From Actinacidiphila bryophytorum (lineage in GTDB: Bacteria > Actinomycetota > Actinomycetes > Streptomycetales > Streptomycetaceae), in assembly GCF_016916835.1 (NCBI RefSeq), contig NZ_JAFFIX010000004.1:1-64000 (forward strand): a stretch of 64,000 bases of DNA, written 5' to 3'. The notes beneath the pieces were generated by a model. The model worked only from the letters and a program-made list of their open reading frames with translations, had not been told where the DNA came from and searched no databases. This document shows positions 60,886 through 64,000 of the stretch, one piece after another (the stretch's first letter is position 1; each line of letters opens with the position of its first letter). The translations under genes and the position numbers were made by a program.

Positions 60886-62718
60886 TCAGCTCCCGCCGCA
60901 GCGGAACAGCGTGGCGGCCGTCCGCAGCAGGATCGACACGTCCTGCCACAGCGTCCAGCTGTCGATGTAGTGGTTGTCGAAGCGCGCGCGGTCGGCGATC
61001 GAGGTGTCGCCGCGCAGCCCGTGCACCTGGGCGAGCCCGGTGATGCCCGCGGGCATCCGGTGCCGGTCGGCGTAGCCGGGCAGGGTCTGGCTGAACTGGG
61101 CGACGAAGTAGGGGCGTTCCGGGCGCGGCCCGACCAGGCTCATGTCGCCCCGCAGCACGTTCCACAGCTGCGGCAGCTCGTCGAGGGAGGTGCGCCGCAT
61201 CAGGCGGCCGGCGCGGCTCATGCGGTGGTCCTCGGCGATGTTCCACAATGTCGCCGACTCGTGCTCGTCCTCGGGGCGCAGGGTGCGGAACTTCAGCAGC
61301 GTGAACGGCCGCCCGTGCAGCCCGATCCGCTCCTGCCGGAAGATCACGCCGGGGCCGTCCGCCAGGCGCATGGCGAGCGCGCACGCGGCCAGCACCGGCG
61401 CCAGGCAGAGCAGTGCGGCGGCGGCGACCGCCGCGTCCAGCAGGCGCTTGCCGCCGCGGGCGGCGCGGCCGGCGGTCGGCGGGTACGGGTCGAGCCGGCG
61501 GCACGGGTGGCCCCACAGGTGGCCGGCGTCTGCGCCCTTGCCACGCCGTTCCGCGTCCACCTGCCAGAGCCGGCAGCCCTGCGCGGCCAGCAGGCGCACG
61601 GTCGCGGTGGTCCTGGCGTCCAGCGTGGCGGGTCCCGCGACGACCGCGTCCCTTACCGCGTTCTGGATCACCGCCCGGGTGACGTCGCCGGGCGAGGGCA
61701 GCACGGGCAGCACCGGCGGGGGTACGGGCGCGGCACCGTACGGCGACGCCATGTGCACGTTCTGCGGTGGTTGCGGCGGCGCGGGACGTACGGGCGCGGG
61801 CGCGGCCAGGCCCACCGGGCGCATCCCGTACTCGGGCCTGGCGTGCAGGACCGCGGCGATCCGGGCGGCGGAGGCGGCGTCGGCGCCGACGACCAGCGTC
61901 GAGGCGGGGCGCCTGCGGGCCATCCGGCGCCGCGTGCCGTAGACGGCGGCCCGCAGCCCGCCCGCGACGGCCACGGTCACCGCCACCGCCGCGGCCAGCC
62001 CCGCCCAGCCGGGCGCGCCGGGACCCGCAACGACCGCGAGCAGGCCCCAGGCCAGGACCGTACGCCAGGCCAGCCCCGGCAGCTCCGTGAACGCCCCGGG
62101 GGCGAAGCCCGGCCGGTACAGCCCGGCTCTGTGCTGCGTCAGCAGCAGGCACCCTGCGACCACGCACCCGGCGACCACCCCGTGCGGCACGGCGACGGCG
62201 ACCCCGCCGACCGCCCCCGCACAGTCCGCCCCGGCCAGCACTCCCCCGACCCGCTCCCGCACGGCCCGATGCCGCGGCTGCCCCACCCCCCGCCTGCCGA
62301 CCCCGGCATACCCCCGCCCCCGCACCCCACCCAGCGGCCTGCGCCCGTACGTGCGCGTGCCCCCCGGCCGGCTGCCGAGCCGCTCGTCGGCGCGGGTGGG
62401 GTCGTACGTGCGGGTGCGTGGCCGCTGTTGGGCGGCCGTGCGGGTGCCGTGCGTGTCGGGCGTCGGCCGGTTGCCCGGCCGGTTCTCGGGGCGGGTGGGG
62501 TCGTACGCGCGGGTCGCCGCGGGTTGTTGGGGGGCGGGGCGCATGCCCGGGCGGTCGTCGGGGCGGCCCGGGTCGTATGGGCGGGTGCCGTACGTGTCCG
62601 GCGACGGTCGGTTGACCGGGCGGTCCTCGTCCCGCGGGGGCTTTTCCGCGCGCGCCGGGTCGTACGTGCGGGTGGATGTCGGTTGTTGGGGCGCTGGTGG
62701 GGTGGGGTCGGGGGTCAC
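60886..62718 (-). CDS. Exopolysaccharide polyprenyl glycosylphosphotransferase (WbaP/WcaJ type)
   Basis: A 610-residue enzyme that starts the repeat unit by moving a sugar-1-phosphate onto undecaprenyl phosphate. The first ~130 residues are a soluble tail with repeated TYDP motifs (Tyr at 19, 43, 48, 72, 105, 124). Four membrane helices follow (about 150-260), a Rossmann-like linker (ASTLVVGADAASAARI), then the catalytic domain (KRLLDAAVAAAALLCL; IFRQERIGLHGRPFTLLKFRTL; RRTSLDELPQLWNVLRGDMSLVGPRPE). The tail is rich in Pro and Arg, unlike family norms. The start is a GTG at 62718. Confidence 0.86.
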   Translation of the reverse strand: MTPDPTPPAPQQPTSTRTYDPARAEKPPRDEDRPVNRPSPDTYGTRPYDPGRPDDRPGMRPAPQQPAATRAYDPTRPENRPGNRPTPDTHGTRTAAQQRPRTRTYDPTRADERLGSRPGGTRTYGRRPLGGVRGRGYAGVGRRGVGQPRHRAVRERVGGVLAGADCAGAVGGVAVAVPHGVVAGCVVAGCLLLTQHRAGLYRPGFAPGAFTELPGLAWRTVLAWGLLAVVAGPGAPGWAGLAAAVAVTVAVAGGLRAAVYGTRRRMARRRPASTLVVGADAASAARIAAVLHARPEYGMRPVGLAAPAPVRPAPPQPPQNVHMASPYGAAPVPPPVLPVLPSPGDVTRAVIQNAVRDAVVAGPATLDARTTATVRLLAAQGCRLWQVDAERRGKGADAGHLWGHPCRRLDPYPPTAGRAARGGKRLLDAAVAAAALLCLAPVLAACALAMRLADGPGVIFRQERIGLHGRPFTLLKFRTLRPEDEHESATLWNIAEDHRMSRAGRLMRRTSLDELPQLWNVLRGDMSLVGPRPERPYFVAQFSQTLPGYADRHRMPAGITGLAQVHGLRGDTSIADRARFDNHYIDSWTLWQDVSILLRTAATLFRCGGS

Positions 62719-63935
62719 CGGGGGAGCCGCCGGGCGCGGGCGGGGTGGGGGAGTGCCAGCACGTCGCGGTAGAGCGCCGCGGTCTCGGCCGCGGCTCTTG
62801 CCACGTCGTGGCGTTCGCGTGCCCGGGCCAGTGCGCGCAGCGACGCGGCCGTACGCAGCGGGTGGTCGGCCAGCAGCCGCTGGAGCGCCGCGGCGAGGGC
62901 GGCGGCGTCGTCCACCGGGACGGCGCAGGCGTCGGCGTCGGACGGGTGGAGCGCCTCACGGGCGCCGCTGACGTCGGTGGTGACCACCGGGCGCCCGCAG
63001 GCCATCGCTTCGAGCGGTGCCAGCGCCATGCCCTCCCACCGCGAGGGCAGCACCACGACGTCGGCGGCGCGATACCACGGCACCGTGTCGCGGGCTGCGC
63101 CCGCGAGCAGCACGCCGGGGGGCGCGTCGAGCAGCAGCCGGCGGTGGTCGGGGCCGTCGCCGACCAGGACGAGGCGGGCCTCGGGCACGGCCGCGGCGAC
63201 GGCGGGCCAGGCCCGCAGCAGCACGTCCTGGCCCTTCTGCGGGCACAGCCGGCCGACGCACACCACCAGCGGCGTACCGGGTCCGACGTCGGACAGCGCG
63301 GGCAGCGCGGCCCTGACGGCGGCGCGGTCGGCGGCCGGGGTGAAACGGGCCAGGTCGACGCCGTTGCGCACCACGGCCCAGCGGGCGCGTACCCCGGCCG
63401 CCCGGCCGGCGAGGCACTCGGCGTCGCTGACGCACAGCACCCGGTCCGCCCAGCGCGCGGCGTACCGCTCCCAGGCGCGGGCGCCCGCGGCGGTGGCGCC
63501 GCCGACCGCGTCGAAGGACCAGGCGTGCGGCTGGAAGACGGTCGGCACCCGGCCGCGTACCGCGAGGCGTCCTGCGAGGCCCGCCTTGGCGCTGTGCAGG
63601 TGGAGCAGGTCGGGGCGTACCGCGCGGACCAGCCGGGCCGCCGCCGCCACTTCCCCGGCGAGCGCGGGTCCCGGCGCGCGGCGGGCCGGCCAGCGTACGA
63701 CCTGCGCGCCGGCGCGGGCGGCGGCTTCCGGCAGCGTGTCGGGCGCCGGGACCAGCGGGTCCCGCGCCCGCGCCCGCCCCCCGGCGCCCGGGTCGGGGCA
63801 GCCGACGACGACGCGCGCTCCCGCGCGTACCTGCGCGCGGACCAGGTCCGCCACGACGCGGCCCACCCCGCCCTCGACGGGCTGGGCCATGTGCAGCACC
63901 GTCAGCCCGGCGAGTCCGTCCTGCTGTTGCGGCAT
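62715..63935 (-). CDS. GT4-family glycosyltransferase
   Basis: A 406-residue GT-B enzyme: VLHMAQPVEGGVGRVVADLVRAQVRAGARV near the start, HLHSAKAGLAGRLAVRGRVPTVFQPH, donor-site LVVCVGRLCPQKGQDVLLRAW and the E-x7-E-type motif PSRWEGMALAPLEAM. It overlaps the phosphoglycosyl-transferase start by four bases. The ATG at 63935 with GAGGGAGAA is preferred; an upstream GTG at 63977 would add 14 residues. Confidence 0.84.
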   Translation of the reverse strand: MPQQQDGLAGLTVLHMAQPVEGGVGRVVADLVRAQVRAGARVVVGCPDPGAGGRARARDPLVPAPDTLPEAAARAGAQVVRWPARRAPGPALAGEVAAAARLVRAVRPDLLHLHSAKAGLAGRLAVRGRVPTVFQPHAWSFDAVGGATAAGARAWERYAARWADRVLCVSDAECLAGRAAGVRARWAVVRNGVDLARFTPAADRAAVRAALPALSDVGPGTPLVVCVGRLCPQKGQDVLLRAWPAVAAAVPEARLVLVGDGPDHRRLLLDAPPGVLLAGAARDTVPWYRAADVVVLPSRWEGMALAPLEAMACGRPVVTTDVSGAREALHPSDADACAVPVDDAAALAAALQRLLADHPLRTAASLRALARARERHDVARAAAETAALYRDVLALPHPARARRLPR

Positions 63936-64000
63936 CGCGCGCGGTTCTCCCTCTACGAGCCCGTCAAACCCCGCCACTCGGTCTCGCGGGGCGGCTGCGT

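Noticed and set aside
57866-62959. A single 1,697-codon minus-strand open frame
   Set aside because: It only joins the flippase gene to out-of-frame sequence of its neighbours; high GC removes stop codons. Only 57866-59428 resembles a protein.

Overview
The DNA is uniformly very GC-rich. It has Streptomyces-type codon use, many GTG starts, many apparently leaderless genes, and a gene set typical of a sporulating streptomycete: chaplin, tyrosinase MelC1/MelC2, a subtilisin-inhibitor family protein, a tandem pair of SigB/SigF-type sigma factors, and a regulator gene with a bldA-type TTA codon. It is best read as a chromosomal segment of Streptomyces or a very close relative. The stretch from the sigma pair through a small alpha/beta-barrel protein, tadA, the TadA-associated protein and upp looks like conserved core chromosome. 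The flanks are more accessory.

Left part (1-13 kb): the tail of an FG-GAP secreted protein; an rsrR-type Fe-S redox regulator diverging from an NmrA-like NAD(P)-binding protein across two dyad operators; a small secreted protein; a Rv2525c-like (DUF1906) secreted protein; a short SigE-family sigma factor; an acyl-CoA ligase; a MocR regulator diverging from an AhpD-like protein; a large soluble PAS/kinase-like/receiver protein whose catalytic residues look lost; and an SSI-family protease inhibitor.

Integration locus (13.2-19.7 kb): tRNA-Ser(GCT) and tRNA-Arg(ACG). A 41-bp copy of the 3' half of tRNA-Arg recurs 3.25 kb downstream and brackets a decayed integrative element. The element holds an integrase remnant, three small genes of unknown function, large inverted repeats and two related att-arm-like segments. 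Next to it are an anti-sigma-type ATPase fused to an HTH domain, a TTA-containing HTH/TPR-like regulator and a frameshifted conserved gene.

Middle part (19.7-50 kb): small metabolic and acetyltransferase genes. Then an operon couples an OmpR-family two-component system to a GT2-GtrA flippase fusion and a GT39 glycosyltransferase, which suggests signal-controlled glycosylation of an envelope polymer. Two DHA2 efflux pumps, the sigma pair, tadA and upp follow, then a SpoIIE phosphatase and a FluC-DUF190-FluC fluoride-export operon. Next come a chaplin with a terminator-like hairpin just upstream of its start, and the melanin operon melC1-melC2.

Right part (52-64 kb): a secreted GH26-like glycosidase faces a minus-strand cluster for a Wzx/Wzy-style exopolysaccharide. 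In transcription order it holds a GT4 glycosyltransferase, a phosphoglycosyl transferase with a Tyr-repeat N-terminal tail, an O-antigen ligase/polymerase with a 9-bp repeat tract, a MurJ-like flippase, a polysaccharide deacetylase, a second GT4, a Wzz-like co-polymerase and a CelD/FemAB-like acyltransferase. Most of these genes overlap by 4 to 11 bases; the exception is a 552-base repeat-filled gap between the deacetylase and the second GT4. The cluster probably continues past the right edge.

A short GC-rich repeat (core AGGGGCGCGGGGAACTGCGC, both orientations) occurs about 15 times, only in four intergenic gaps at the 3' ends of genes.
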